A DNA stretch of 64,000 nt from Lentisphaerota bacterium (GTDB lineage: Bacteria; Verrucomicrobiota; Lentisphaeria; Oligosphaerales; JABHEG01): positions 62,001 through 126,000 of the forward strand of contig JABHEG010000334.1 of NCBI GenBank assembly GCA_018676675.1, in the 5' to 3' direction. This document shows, piece after piece, positions 43,200-51,938 of this stretch. Position 1 is the first letter of the stretch; every line of letters begins with the position of its first letter. The position numbers were made by a program, and so were the translations under genes. The notes under the pieces are model-generated. The model was not told where the DNA came from and did no database searches. It worked only from the letters and a program-made list of their open reading frames with translations.

Positions 43200-44450
43200 A
43201 TGACCACTGCGATCCCCACCGCTCGGCAGCTCGAATATCAGGACTGGGAATTCGGCATTTTCCTTCATTTTGGGATCAGGACCTTCTATGAAGGCCACCG
43301 TGACTGGGACGGAAAACCCATGTCACCTGACGCGTTCAATCCGACCTCCCTGGATTGTGACCAATGGGTGGAGTCGGCGAAGCAGGCGGGGGCCAAGTAC
43401 ATGGTCCTGACGGCCAAACACCACGATGGCTTTGCGAACTGGCCCTCCAAGTACACCGACTTCTCAGTCGCGTCATCACCATGGAAGGATGGCAAAGGCG
43501 ATGTGGTCCGAGAGTTCACAGATGCCTGTCGACGGCATGGCATCAAACCCGGCCTCTACTACTCCCCCGCTGATTGGGCCTCGCCGGTGTATGAAGATGA
43601 AGAAGCCTATGACAACTACTTCATCGACCAGATCAGCGAACTGCTCGTCGGCTACGGAGAGATCGATGTCCTGTGGTTTGATGGGTGCGGCTCCTCCGGG
43701 CACACTTACGACTGGCCGCGAATCACCCGTGAGATCCGACGCATGCAGCCCAATATCCTGATCTTCAGCATGGGGGACCCTGACTTCCGCTGGGTCGGAA
43801 ATGAGCTTGGCATCGCGCCTGTCCCCTGCTGGAATACTGTCGAAGAAGTGTCGGTCGCGGTTGACACAGCAGAGCGCGAGAAAGTGGGCGAAAAGCGCCC
43901 CATTTGGCTACCCGCGGAGTGTGACTGCCGCATGCGCTTTCGCAACTGGTTCTACAGCGACGCTGACGTGGACACGGTGAAGAGTCTCGATGAGCTCATG
44001 GGGCTCTATTCCTACAGCGTTGGCAGAGGCTGTAACCTCCTGCTCAATATTGGGCCCGACCGCCGTGGGCTGCTCCCGGATCCAGACACCCGGCGTCTGC
44101 TCGAGTTCGGGGATGAAGTTGCGCGTCGTTTCAATTCCCCTGTGGCCTCCCTTCCTGATGCCACTCGGGAAGGAAACTCCTGGACATTCGGCTTCGATCC
44201 CCCGCAGTTGCTGGACCATGCCGTTCTGCAGGAAGATCTCACCGCAGGCGAACACGTACGGGCGTTCAGCGTTCAGATCAACCCGAACCACGAGAAACGC
44301 TGGATCCCCGTCTGGCAGGGACAGAATGTCGGCAGCAAAGCCATCTGCCACTTTCCCCTCGTCGCCGTTCGAAATCTGCAAGTTACATTCGACGACGCAG
44401 ACGACGGAGCCGCGCTGCGGGCCCTGGGGCTCTTCTGCACAAGCGAATGA
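43200..44450 (+). CDS. Alpha-L-fucosidase, GH29-like
   Basis: A 416-residue glycoside hydrolase of family 29, retaining mechanism. It has the family's E-F-G-I-F-L-H-F-G-I-R start, Y-M-V-L-T-A-K-H-H-D-G-F (68-79), G-L-Y-Y-S (119-123) and the nucleophile L-W-F-D161-G. G-R-G-C-N-L-L-L-N-I-G-P-D closes the barrel and a short beta domain follows. No signal peptide, so it should act on imported oligosaccharides. The start is ATG 43200; the open frame back to 43026 contains a hairpin and no homologous residues. With the sulfatases it could serve sulfated fucan breakdown, which is inference. Confidence 0.9.
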   Translation: MTTAIPTARQLEYQDWEFGIFLHFGIRTFYEGHRDWDGKPMSPDAFNPTSLDCDQWVESAKQAGAKYMVLTAKHHDGFANWPSKYTDFSVASSPWKDGKGDVVREFTDACRRHGIKPGLYYSPADWASPVYEDEEAYDNYFIDQISELLVGYGEIDVLWFDGCGSSGHTYDWPRITREIRRMQPNILIFSMGDPDFRWVGNELGIAPVPCWNTVEEVSVAVDTAEREKVGEKRPIWLPAECDCRMRFRNWFYSDADVDTVKSLDELMGLYSYSVGRGCNLLLNIGPDRRGLLPDPDTRRLLEFGDEVARRFNSPVASLPDATREGNSWTFGFDPPQLLDHAVLQEDLTAGEHVRAFSVQINPNHEKRWIPVWQGQNVGSKAICHFPLVAVRNLQVTFDDADDGAALRALGLFCTSE

Positions 44451-44587
44451 GTTGACTGAGCAAACGCTTCGACACTTGACCCCCGGACGTCCTGCAATAG
44501 AGTGTCTCGGAGCGCCGAGACCGCAGTCACGACGTGCGCTCCAACCATTGAGTCCGCCTTCTTCGGAGCGCCGTTAGCCAACGTTCC

Positions 44588-45784
44588 ATGCACGTACTTG
44601 CCCGCACATCGCTGGTGATTCTGATTGGCATCCTCCTGCTTTTCGGGATCGTCATGCTCTACAGCACCAGCTACGCCGAATTTGGTGAGGCGATGCTGTC
44701 GAAGCAGCTTACCTGGATCGCGTTGGGGTCGATCGCAGGACTGGTGATCTGGCGCTGTGACTACCGCATTCTGGGGCGGTACTCATGGATCGCCGTCGTC
44801 CTGGTCGGACTCGCCCTGGCCTATCTTGCCTTGGCCTTTGTGCTCTACAAAGCTTCATTCGTGCCACGCTCATTCGTTGCCAAAATGCCGTTTGTGGGGG
44901 GACCGATAAAGGGTGCATTTCGGTGGCTGAAAGTGCTGCCTGGGGCGTCGATCCAGCCATCGGAGTTTGCCAAGCCCATCATCGTTCTGTTTCTTGCTGA
45001 TTATTTTGGCCGCCGGGCGCGGCATTTGCACGAGTTCAAGCGCGGTTTCCTCCGACCCATGGGAATCGCCGGCGCAATTCTTGCCCTGATCTTTCTCGGC
45101 AAGGATCTCAGTTCCACCGTCATTGTCGGTGGGTTGGTGTTCATCATGGCTTTCGTTGCCGGTGTCCGCTTGCGTTATCTCGTGGTCGTGGGGATCGCAG
45201 GGGCAATTCTGGGCGGGCTGGCATTGGCGTCAGACGCAGAACGGATGCGGCGACTCACCGCTTTCCGTGATCCCGAACAGTGTGCCCAGGCTGAAGGATA
45301 TCAGCTCTGGTGCTCTCAGCTCGCAATGGGATCTGGAGGGACTAGGGGGCTGGGGCTCACAAACAGCCGCATGAAGCAGTACTATCTGCCTGAGGCCCAC
45401 ACGGACTTCATCGTGGCCATCGTTGGGGAAGAGCTGGGCTTCGCCGCCGTGTCAGCTCTAATCGTGCTGTATTTCCTCGTCATGGCAGCCGCCTTCTGGC
45501 TTGGAGCGCTTGCCCATGACCGGCAGGGGACGTTGATCTGTGTTGGCATCGGTCTGTCAATCGGCATCCACGCTTTTGTGAACATCGGTGTCGTGAGCGG
45601 CTTCGGCCCGACCACTGGAGTCACAGCCCCATTCCTCAGCTATGGTGGGTCCAGCATGATCAAGTCGTTGATTGGCGTCGGCCTCCTGCTCAGCGTGTCC
45701 CGGATCAGCGAAATGGACCACGAGAAGGAACGTGAATCCGGAAGCGTCGGAGAGTACGGTCCCGCCGCGACCGACGAGATCTGA
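44588..45784 (+). CDS. ftsW: Septal peptidoglycan polymerase FtsW (SEDS family)
   Basis: A 398-residue SEDS protein with about ten transmembrane helices. It polymerises lipid II at the septum with a class B PBP. Landmarks are M-L-Y-S-T-S at the end of helix 1, Q-P-S-E-F-A-K-P in the first large loop, E-H/A-H-T-D-F-I-V-A-I-V-G-E-E-L-G-F and the terminal A-P-F-L-S-Y-G-G-S-S. Placement directly before murG favours FtsW over RodA. An unusually long segment follows helix 3-4 (about residues 80-110). The ribosome site is weak. Confidence 0.92.
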   Translation: MHVLARTSLVILIGILLLFGIVMLYSTSYAEFGEAMLSKQLTWIALGSIAGLVIWRCDYRILGRYSWIAVVLVGLALAYLALAFVLYKASFVPRSFVAKMPFVGGPIKGAFRWLKVLPGASIQPSEFAKPIIVLFLADYFGRRARHLHEFKRGFLRPMGIAGAILALIFLGKDLSSTVIVGGLVFIMAFVAGVRLRYLVVVGIAGAILGGLALASDAERMRRLTAFRDPEQCAQAEGYQLWCSQLAMGSGGTRGLGLTNSRMKQYYLPEAHTDFIVAIVGEELGFAAVSALIVLYFLVMAAAFWLGALAHDRQGTLICVGIGLSIGIHAFVNIGVVSGFGPTTGVTAPFLSYGGSSMIKSLIGVGLLLSVSRISEMDHEKERESGSVGEYGPAATDEI

Positions 45785-45855
45785 GTGCCACGGGGATGCC
45801 TCCGGCGTTGCCCTCATCGCCTTTGTTTATTGACGTCGCCCTTTGGAGGGGCCCC

Positions 45856-46965
45856 ATGACAGACACGACACGACACATCGTCATTGCTTCTGGTGGCACG
45901 GGAGGACACTTCTATCCTACCCTTGCCATTGCGCGGCAGCTCGTTGCCAAAGGGAACGAAGTCACACTGCTGTTGGCCGGACACCACACCGACGAGCAGA
46001 TCGAGATAGCAAGGAGGAACAACCTGGAAGCGCAGGCGGTGAAGGCCATTCGTTTGCCGCGGACGCCCCTCCAGGCCCTCGCCTTCCCGTTTATTTTCCT
46101 GGCCAGCATCTGGGTCGCCTGGTCCAGGCTGCGCAGCCTGAAACCCAATGCAGTTCTGGGCATGGGCAGCTTTGCTTCTGTTCCCGTAGGCCTGGCTGCC
46201 GTGCTGAGCAGGAGGCCGCTATTTCTGCACGAAGGGAATGCCTGGGTCGGGCGGGCGAATCGCTTCCTCTCACGCTGGGCTCGCCACCTTGCCACTTCGC
46301 TCCCGTTGGCCCCCGGAGCGGCCATTCAGTGTGCTCATCGTCAGACGGGCATGCCACTTCGGCAGTCCTTGATCGATGCCGCCGAAGACCTGCGTTTGCC
46401 GACGGATTTTCTGGCCAACGCCGGCCTGATTCCCGGAAAACCCATCGTGCTCATCTTTGGGGGCAGCCAGGGAGCCAGCGCGATCAATGCCCTCATGCAA
46501 GGAGTGGCCCAACAACTACGGGAAGATGCCAGGCATCTGCAGGTCATTCATCTTACTGGACAGGTGGACAACGCAGCCCTCATTGGCGCTTACTCGGAAG
46601 CTGGCATCCGGGCGTGTGTAAAGGAACGCGATCAACAGATCGAGAACTGCTACCTCGCCGCCGACTTGGTTATCTGCCGTTCCGGGGCTTCGACCCTCTG
46701 CGAATTGGCTCTGTTCAAGAAGCCCGGAATCCTGATTCCTCTCCCAACCGCTGCCGAAGACCACCAAACCGCAAATGCCAAGGCTCTCGCAAGCCGCCAT
46801 GCCGCCATCCATCTTTCTCAAGAGCAGGCGACACCTGAGCGCATCGTCGAGTTCCTGCATGACTGGCAGAAAGGCTCGAAGTCGTGGCACGAGATGGGCC
46901 GAACGGTGGGAACTCTGGCCAAACCGGATGCTGCCCGAGACGTTGCGGCCATGGTGTGTGGCTGA
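45856..46965 (+). CDS. murG: UDP-GlcNAc:lipid I GlcNAc-transferase MurG
   Basis: Makes lipid II on the inner face of the membrane. The 369-residue GT28 protein has the N-terminal S-G-G-T-G-G-H-F-Y-P loop, G-M-G-S-F-A-S-V-P in the N-domain, F-G-G-S-Q-G-A at the domain link and C-R-S-G-A-S-T-L-C-E-L for UDP-GlcNAc binding. ATG 45856 follows GGAGGG. It lies 71 bp after ftsW, a classical dcw arrangement, but no mur ligase follows: the next gene is a polymerase with different base composition. Confidence 0.94.
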   Translation: MTDTTRHIVIASGGTGGHFYPTLAIARQLVAKGNEVTLLLAGHHTDEQIEIARRNNLEAQAVKAIRLPRTPLQALAFPFIFLASIWVAWSRLRSLKPNAVLGMGSFASVPVGLAAVLSRRPLFLHEGNAWVGRANRFLSRWARHLATSLPLAPGAAIQCAHRQTGMPLRQSLIDAAEDLRLPTDFLANAGLIPGKPIVLIFGGSQGASAINALMQGVAQQLREDARHLQVIHLTGQVDNAALIGAYSEAGIRACVKERDQQIENCYLAADLVICRSGASTLCELALFKKPGILIPLPTAAEDHQTANAKALASRHAAIHLSQEQATPERIVEFLHDWQKGSKSWHEMGRTVGTLAKPDAARDVAAMVCG

Positions 46966-47070
46966 GCCGCGCCCTCCTCTACGGAACGACATCCGTCTGT
47001 TCGTCCGCCCTGCTCCTTGCCTAACACCTTCTTTCTGTTTTTTTGATATTCTGCTAGCTTCTATTTATTT

Positions 47071-47080
47071 GCTATACAAT
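47071..47080 (+). promoter_or_regulatory. Extended -10 promoter candidate before the polymerase gene
   Basis: TGCTATACAAT-like sequence at the edge of a markedly A/T-rich 100-bp gap (runs of T at 47037-47044). A TTGATA hexamer lies 24 bp further up, too far for a normal -35, so an extended -10 is the better reading. Confidence 0.35.
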
Positions 47081-47117
47081 AACGCCAAGCTATTCTTAAG
47101 AAGACTCATGTTTCACA

Positions 47118-50000
47118 GTGAATCTTCTGATGCTTGCGATTTGTCACACATATTACTCTATGCAATCCGGGGTCCGTTCCCCCGCTGATTGGGCTAAACA
47201 TGCGGCTCAGCGGGGCTACTCTGCACTCGCCATTGCGGACATCAACAACCTCCATGGTGCCGTTCATTTTTACCGTGCAGCAGTCAAACATGGATTACGC
47301 CCCATCATCGGCTCAACGATCCAGTGCCCCACTGCCCCGAACCTCATTGCACTGACGACATCCACCGAAGGATACCGACAGCTTTGCAGACTACTCACCG
47401 TTCGTCATCTGGATTCGGATTTTCGCCTCGAAAAGACTGTTGCATCAGGGTGTCATGAACTCCTTTTTTTGACGCGCTCTCCCGCATTGCTTCAACGGCT
47501 TGCCGCTATTTTGCCCGCGCAGAACCTATACCAATTGCCGCCTTCTCCTGAAGAGATGAATGCCCGAACACTTTGGGACACCGTGCCGGTAGCGGTCAAA
47601 CGCGCCAACATTCCCGACGCCTGGTTCATAGAGCCCGATGATGCATACACATTCGCTTATCGCAACGAATTGTCTCGTCTGGCTGATCAGCCAAATGCTG
47701 CTGCTGAATCGCCTCTCGGTATGCTCTTGCCAACACACGATGAATGGCAGCAGCAGTTCCCGTCCAGCAAAACGGAAGAAGAAATCCAGGAACGGTGCCG
47801 CTTCAATTTCACGTTTGGTTCCCCTCTCCTCCCTTCACTGGTTCCGGAGCCCGGTCGTCCCCCAGTGCCGTCCCTGCGTGAACTTTGCTATGCCGAACTC
47901 GGACGTAGATACAGCCCTGGACGTCGTGCCGCAGCACGGGCTCAGCTGAACCGGGAACTGCAGGTCATTGAAGCGAATGGCTTTGAAGATTACTTCGTCT
48001 ATGTCAACGAGATCATCCGTTTTGCCCACCGCCGAGGCATTCCTGTCCAAGTACGCGGTTCCGCCGGTTCAAGCATCGTCTCATTCCTGCTTGGATTCAG
48101 CGCCTGCTGTCCCCTTGACCACGACTTGCTTTTCGAGCGTTTTATGAACGCCGGCCGCAAAGACTGTCCGGATATCGATATCGACATCGCCGATAACCGA
48201 AGAGATGAGGTCATCAACTACTGCTATGACCGCTGGGGAGCTTCGCACGTTGCGATGATCGCAACCATCCTTACCTACAGAACACGCAGCGCCGTGCATG
48301 ATGCTGGACGCATTCTCAGACTGCCGCCGCAGCGGGTCAGAGATTTCTTGGATGAGCACAGCGATATCCCGCAAAAAACACAACTGTTGAGCATTGCCGG
48401 ATGTCTTGCCGGACTACCAAGACATTTGGGAATTCACTGTGGGGGGCTGGTTATCACCCCATGCCCACTAACCGATGTTACTCCACTGACTCGAGCCAGT
48501 AAAGGTGTCATTGTCACGCACTATGAAAAGGATCAGGCTGAGGCGATAGGCCTGGTAAAAATGGATCTCCTCGGAAATTCCGGCCTGTCCTTGCTCAGTG
48601 AAAGTAGAACGTGGCTTGATCAACGGGGAATCACGCCGCCTGCGGCTCCGCGCGTGAGCGATTACAAAGTCGCACGCCTTTTCGCCAAAGGGGATACTCT
48701 TGGTGTTTACCAATGTGAGTCACCGGGAATGCGCCAGCTCTGCCAGGCCCTCAAACCAAAGACTCCAAAGGAAGTATCTGCAGCACTGTCGTTGATCCGG
48801 CCAGGCCCTGCCGCAGCAGGAATGAAGGACGCCTTCATAAAGCGACGGAGAGGCGAGGAAAGCGTCACCTACCTGCATCCGAAAATGGCTCATTTTCTCG
48901 ACCAAACATACGGCGTCATGCTCTACCAGGAAGATGTCATGAAGGTGGCGACAAATCTGGCCGGGTACTCAATTGCTGATGCAGATCTCCTCCGCCGGGC
49001 AGTCAGCAAGAAGCGACGATCGCACATCTTCGAGGAAGAGCGCAGCAAGTTCATCTTCGAAAAGGCCTCTGCCCAGGGCGTCGACGAAGAGACAGCAGCA
49101 AAGATCTGGAATCAGGTCTCCAAGTTTGCGGCCTATTCCTACTGCAAAGCGCATGCTTCTATTTACGGCCGCCTAGCCTGGGTAACCGCCTTTCTGAAAG
49201 CCCATTACCCACGTGAGTTCTACACTGCCGTGCTGAATTGCCACAAGTCCATGTATCCCAAACGGGTATTCGTTTGGGATGCGATTCGACACGGCATTCA
49301 AGTGTTGCCGCCCAGCATTCGACATCCGCATCTGGGATGGAAACCCGGAAAGCAGAACATTCGAGCCGGTCTTGATTTGGTCAAAGGCACTCGCGAGTCC
49401 TTATGCCGTCAACTCGTAACTGAGGGGGTACGGACTCCCTTCACCTCGTTGCGTGACCTTCGTGAGCGCGTGGACTTTTCTTCGGGAGAACTCGAACGCT
49501 TTATTCTGGCTGGAACCTGCCGTGAACTTGGAAGTAGGGAGAAGCTCCTCGCTGAGTTGTGGACAACACGCTCGAACGCGTCACAACTCAGCTTGTTTCC
49601 CTGTTCGCCACCAACTCTTCCCGCGCTCCTTGATGCTGAACTCCTGCTCATGGACATCCCCTTCGCCGCCCATCCTGTTCCGCTTGAAGAATACCCAAAA
49701 TTCTGCCAGGCAGACCGACTTCACCAATTTATTGGCCGATCCGTCCAGATCACCGGAATCCTCGACGCGGTCAAATTGACCCAAACAAAACGCGGCACTG
49801 ACTACCGGGACGAAATGAGTTTTGCGACTCTTGAAGATGCATCCGGACTCTTTGAAGTCGTCCTCTTCCCCAAGCAACACCAACGCTTCGGCCGCCTCTT
49901 CAACCGAATGGGCCCATATCATGTCAAGGGCGTTGTCAAACAGCAGTGGGACGCGATTACCCTCGAACTGCACGACGCAACCTATGCCGAAGCCCCCTGA
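47118..50000 (+). CDS. DnaE-type DNA polymerase III alpha, short form with degenerate PHP domain
   Basis: A 960-residue C-family polymerase. The N-terminal PHP domain has lost most metal ligands (C-H-T-Y-Y-S; A-D-I-N-N-L-H-G for the usual T-D-H-D-G-x-x-G), so it should lack proofreading. Polymerase aspartates are present: P-D352-I-D354 and the K-M-D483-L-L-G motif. A beta-clamp motif Q823-L-S-L-F827 precedes a C-terminal OB fold; the tau-binding C-terminus of replicative DnaE is absent. It resembles DnaE2/ImuC translesion polymerases but no imuA/imuB partner is near. The start GTG 47118 lacks a well-spaced ribosome site. Base composition is visibly more A/T-rich than in its neighbours. Confidence 0.85.
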   Translation: MNLLMLAICHTYYSMQSGVRSPADWAKHAAQRGYSALAIADINNLHGAVHFYRAAVKHGLRPIIGSTIQCPTAPNLIALTTSTEGYRQLCRLLTVRHLDSDFRLEKTVASGCHELLFLTRSPALLQRLAAILPAQNLYQLPPSPEEMNARTLWDTVPVAVKRANIPDAWFIEPDDAYTFAYRNELSRLADQPNAAAESPLGMLLPTHDEWQQQFPSSKTEEEIQERCRFNFTFGSPLLPSLVPEPGRPPVPSLRELCYAELGRRYSPGRRAAARAQLNRELQVIEANGFEDYFVYVNEIIRFAHRRGIPVQVRGSAGSSIVSFLLGFSACCPLDHDLLFERFMNAGRKDCPDIDIDIADNRRDEVINYCYDRWGASHVAMIATILTYRTRSAVHDAGRILRLPPQRVRDFLDEHSDIPQKTQLLSIAGCLAGLPRHLGIHCGGLVITPCPLTDVTPLTRASKGVIVTHYEKDQAEAIGLVKMDLLGNSGLSLLSESRTWLDQRGITPPAAPRVSDYKVARLFAKGDTLGVYQCESPGMRQLCQALKPKTPKEVSAALSLIRPGPAAAGMKDAFIKRRRGEESVTYLHPKMAHFLDQTYGVMLYQEDVMKVATNLAGYSIADADLLRRAVSKKRRSHIFEEERSKFIFEKASAQGVDEETAAKIWNQVSKFAAYSYCKAHASIYGRLAWVTAFLKAHYPREFYTAVLNCHKSMYPKRVFVWDAIRHGIQVLPPSIRHPHLGWKPGKQNIRAGLDLVKGTRESLCRQLVTEGVRTPFTSLRDLRERVDFSSGELERFILAGTCRELGSREKLLAELWTTRSNASQLSLFPCSPPTLPALLDAELLLMDIPFAAHPVPLEEYPKFCQADRLHQFIGRSVQITGILDAVKLTQTKRGTDYRDEMSFATLEDASGLFEVVLFPKQHQRFGRLFNRMGPYHVKGVVKQQWDAITLELHDATYAEAP

Positions 50001-50060
50001 CTGTTCCCCACCACAAAGCCCAGGAGACACGAGGCGCTCAGAAACCGCTCCTCGACTCTG

Positions 50061-50087
50061 TTGACCGTTTGGACAACCCCATATAAA
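50061..50087 (+). promoter_or_regulatory. Promoter candidate for the PilT-family gene
   Basis: TTGACC (50061-50066) and TATAAA (50082-50087) are 15 bases apart, 70 bases upstream of the ATG at 50157. Confidence 0.45.
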
Positions 50088-50156
50088 CTAGAGCAACCGA
50101 TGACCGCAAACCGCGTCCGCCCCTGCTGGACGCCCTGAAGCCAAGGAACCCCCTCA

Positions 50157-51254
50157 ATGGCAGCGTCTTTGCTCCACGATATCCTCGCCACCGGCGTCAC
50201 TGAGAATGCCTCAGATTGGCACATCCGCGAGGACAGCAACCCCCGCCTCAGAATCGATGGCGTCCTTGTGGAAATCGATTTCTGTACAACCAAGGAGTTT
50301 CTGGACGACGCGATGAAACAGGTCGCGGAGGAAATCCACTGGAAATCCTATGAGGAAACAGGCGACGCGGATTTTGCGTTTGAAGAAGACAACGTCGGGC
50401 GCTTCCGGGCCAATCTCCATAAACAACGTGGCAAGATGGCTCTCACGCTTCGCCACGTGAAGTCTGAGACGCCCAACCTGAGCGGCCTGGGCCTCCCGGA
50501 AATCGTCAAGAACATCGCCGAAAACAAAAATGGCATTGTGTTCGTAACAGGAACGACTGGTTCGGGGAAGTCAACGACTCTGGCTGGCATGATTGGGCAC
50601 ATGAACGAACATCTCAATCGCCACATCATCACGATTGAGGACCCTATAGAGTACACGTTTGAAGACGGTACCTGCACCATCGAACAACGCGAAGTTGGGC
50701 TCGACTCCGTCAGCTTCGAGTCGGCTTTGATCCACGTTCTCCGGCAGGACCCCGACGCCATTATCATTGGTGAGATGCGTAGCCGAACCACGTTCGAGAC
50801 GGCCCTCACAGCCGCAGAAACGGGGCACCTCGTCATGACAACGCTGCACACTCAGACGGCCGCACAGTCAATTCTGCGTATCCTGGATATGTACCCCAAC
50901 GAGGAACGCGACTCGGTCCGAAAGAGTCTCGCGTCATCCCTGCGGGCGATCATCTGTCAACGCCTCGTACCCAAGGCGACCGGACAAGGCGTTGTCCCGG
51001 CAATTGAGGTGCTGATCAACACGCCAATCGTCCAGAAACTGATCCAGGAGAACCGCCTCGAAAAGCTGAATACGGCAATTGACGGTGGGGAGGAAGACGG
51101 GATGATTTCCTTCAACCGTTGCCTGCTGCAGTTGGTCAATAGTGCGTCTATTACCGAAGAGGCCGCCATGCGAATATCGGACAGTCCTCAAGCCCTGGAG
51201 ATGAACCTCAAAGGTATCTTCCTCTCAAGTGGCGGCGGCGGGATCATCAACTGA
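50157..51254 (+). CDS. pilT: PilT/PilU-family twitching motility ATPase
   Basis: A 365-residue hexameric secretion ATPase that should power type IV pilus retraction. It has the N-terminal D-W-H-I-R segment, Walker A G-T-T-G-S-G-K-S-T (132-140), Walker B D-A-I-I-I-G-E-M-R (200-208), the Asp box E-D-P-I-E-Y (161-166) and the His box G-H-L-V-M-T-T-L-H-T (223-232). The PilT/PilU split is uncertain: the C-terminus lacks an obvious A-I-R-N-L-I-R-E motif, which leans to PilU. No other pilus gene is in the window. Confidence 0.9.
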   Translation: MAASLLHDILATGVTENASDWHIREDSNPRLRIDGVLVEIDFCTTKEFLDDAMKQVAEEIHWKSYEETGDADFAFEEDNVGRFRANLHKQRGKMALTLRHVKSETPNLSGLGLPEIVKNIAENKNGIVFVTGTTGSGKSTTLAGMIGHMNEHLNRHIITIEDPIEYTFEDGTCTIEQREVGLDSVSFESALIHVLRQDPDAIIIGEMRSRTTFETALTAAETGHLVMTTLHTQTAAQSILRILDMYPNEERDSVRKSLASSLRAIICQRLVPKATGQGVVPAIEVLINTPIVQKLIQENRLEKLNTAIDGGEEDGMISFNRCLLQLVNSASITEEAAMRISDSPQALEMNLKGIFLSSGGGGIIN

Positions 51255-51583
51255 CGAGGCCGTTCTGAAGCCCCTGAGTCGCCCGACGGTGCCCCGTATC
51301 TATAGGGGCGCGCTCCTACGTCATCGCGCCCCTCTCGCCCCGGACGCACTGCCGCATACATCCCGCACAGCGCTCCCGTTTGGGGACGGCTCTGTCGAAT
51401 CCACCTCGACAGAGGCCAGCCCATGATTGAGAACGAAACAAGACCAAAAAGACCTTGTTCCGTCAGTCTGAGGCCGCTATATTCGAAACGAAGAAGGGCA
51501 GCATTTGCCCAGAGATTTTCTCTATCCGTCCACAGGCCTGTGGAACGTACGCTGACAAGAACGATGGTGTGGAGTTGCCCCCA
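51255..51583. other. Intergenic region with two hairpins
   Basis: 329 bases between pilT and the FHA gene. A 9-bp stem (51304-51312 with 51325-51333) without T-run may be a terminator; a second stem (51388-51398 with 51406-51417) follows. Open frames here continue into the FHA gene, but their residues do not look conserved, and the FHA domain starts at 51584. Confidence 0.45.
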
Positions 51584-51934
51584 ATGGCATCTGTTACCTG
51601 TAAAATCGATGGCCGTCAGGAGGAAATCCCCCTGATGGGCGAAGTCACTACAGTCGGGCGCAGCCACGAAGCGGACATTCATATCCACAATGACCGCAAG
51701 ATCAGTCGCCTGCACCTCCAGTTCGTCCATCGTCCCGAAGGCTACTTTGTCGAGCATCTCAGCAGCAAGACGAAAACACGCCTGAATGGCAAACTGATCG
51801 CGGCAAAATCTCCCCAGAAACTCCAGGATGGGGATGACGTCGAGTTCGGCAAGCAACGCATGGTCTTCTCAAGACAAGGCGGAGAGAGCAAGCCATCCTT
51901 CTTCGGCCGGCTAAAAGGGCTGTTCGGGCGGTAG
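51584..51934 (+). CDS. FHA domain protein
   Basis: A single forkhead-associated domain of 116 residues, a phosphothreonine-binding module. T-V-G-R-S (about 23-27), the S-R-L-H motif (near 46-49) and L-N-G-K-L at the loop after strand 9 are all present. A short basic tail ends F-F-G-R-L-K-G-L-F-G-R, possibly amphipathic. The ATG at 51584 lies about nine bases after GGAG; longer frames back to 51455 are possible. No Ser/Thr kinase is in the window. Its stop is four bases from the stop of the opposing gene. Confidence 0.85.
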   Translation: MASVTCKIDGRQEEIPLMGEVTTVGRSHEADIHIHNDRKISRLHLQFVHRPEGYFVEHLSSKTKTRLNGKLIAAKSPQKLQDGDDVEFGKQRMVFSRQGGESKPSFFGRLKGLFGR

Positions 51935-51938
51935 CCCC

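Noticed and set aside
47108..47188. Alternative ATG start for the polymerase in another frame (26 codons)
   Set aside because: It has a better-placed AAGAAG site but ends at a stop after 26 codons and does not encode the PHP start; a frameshift would be needed.
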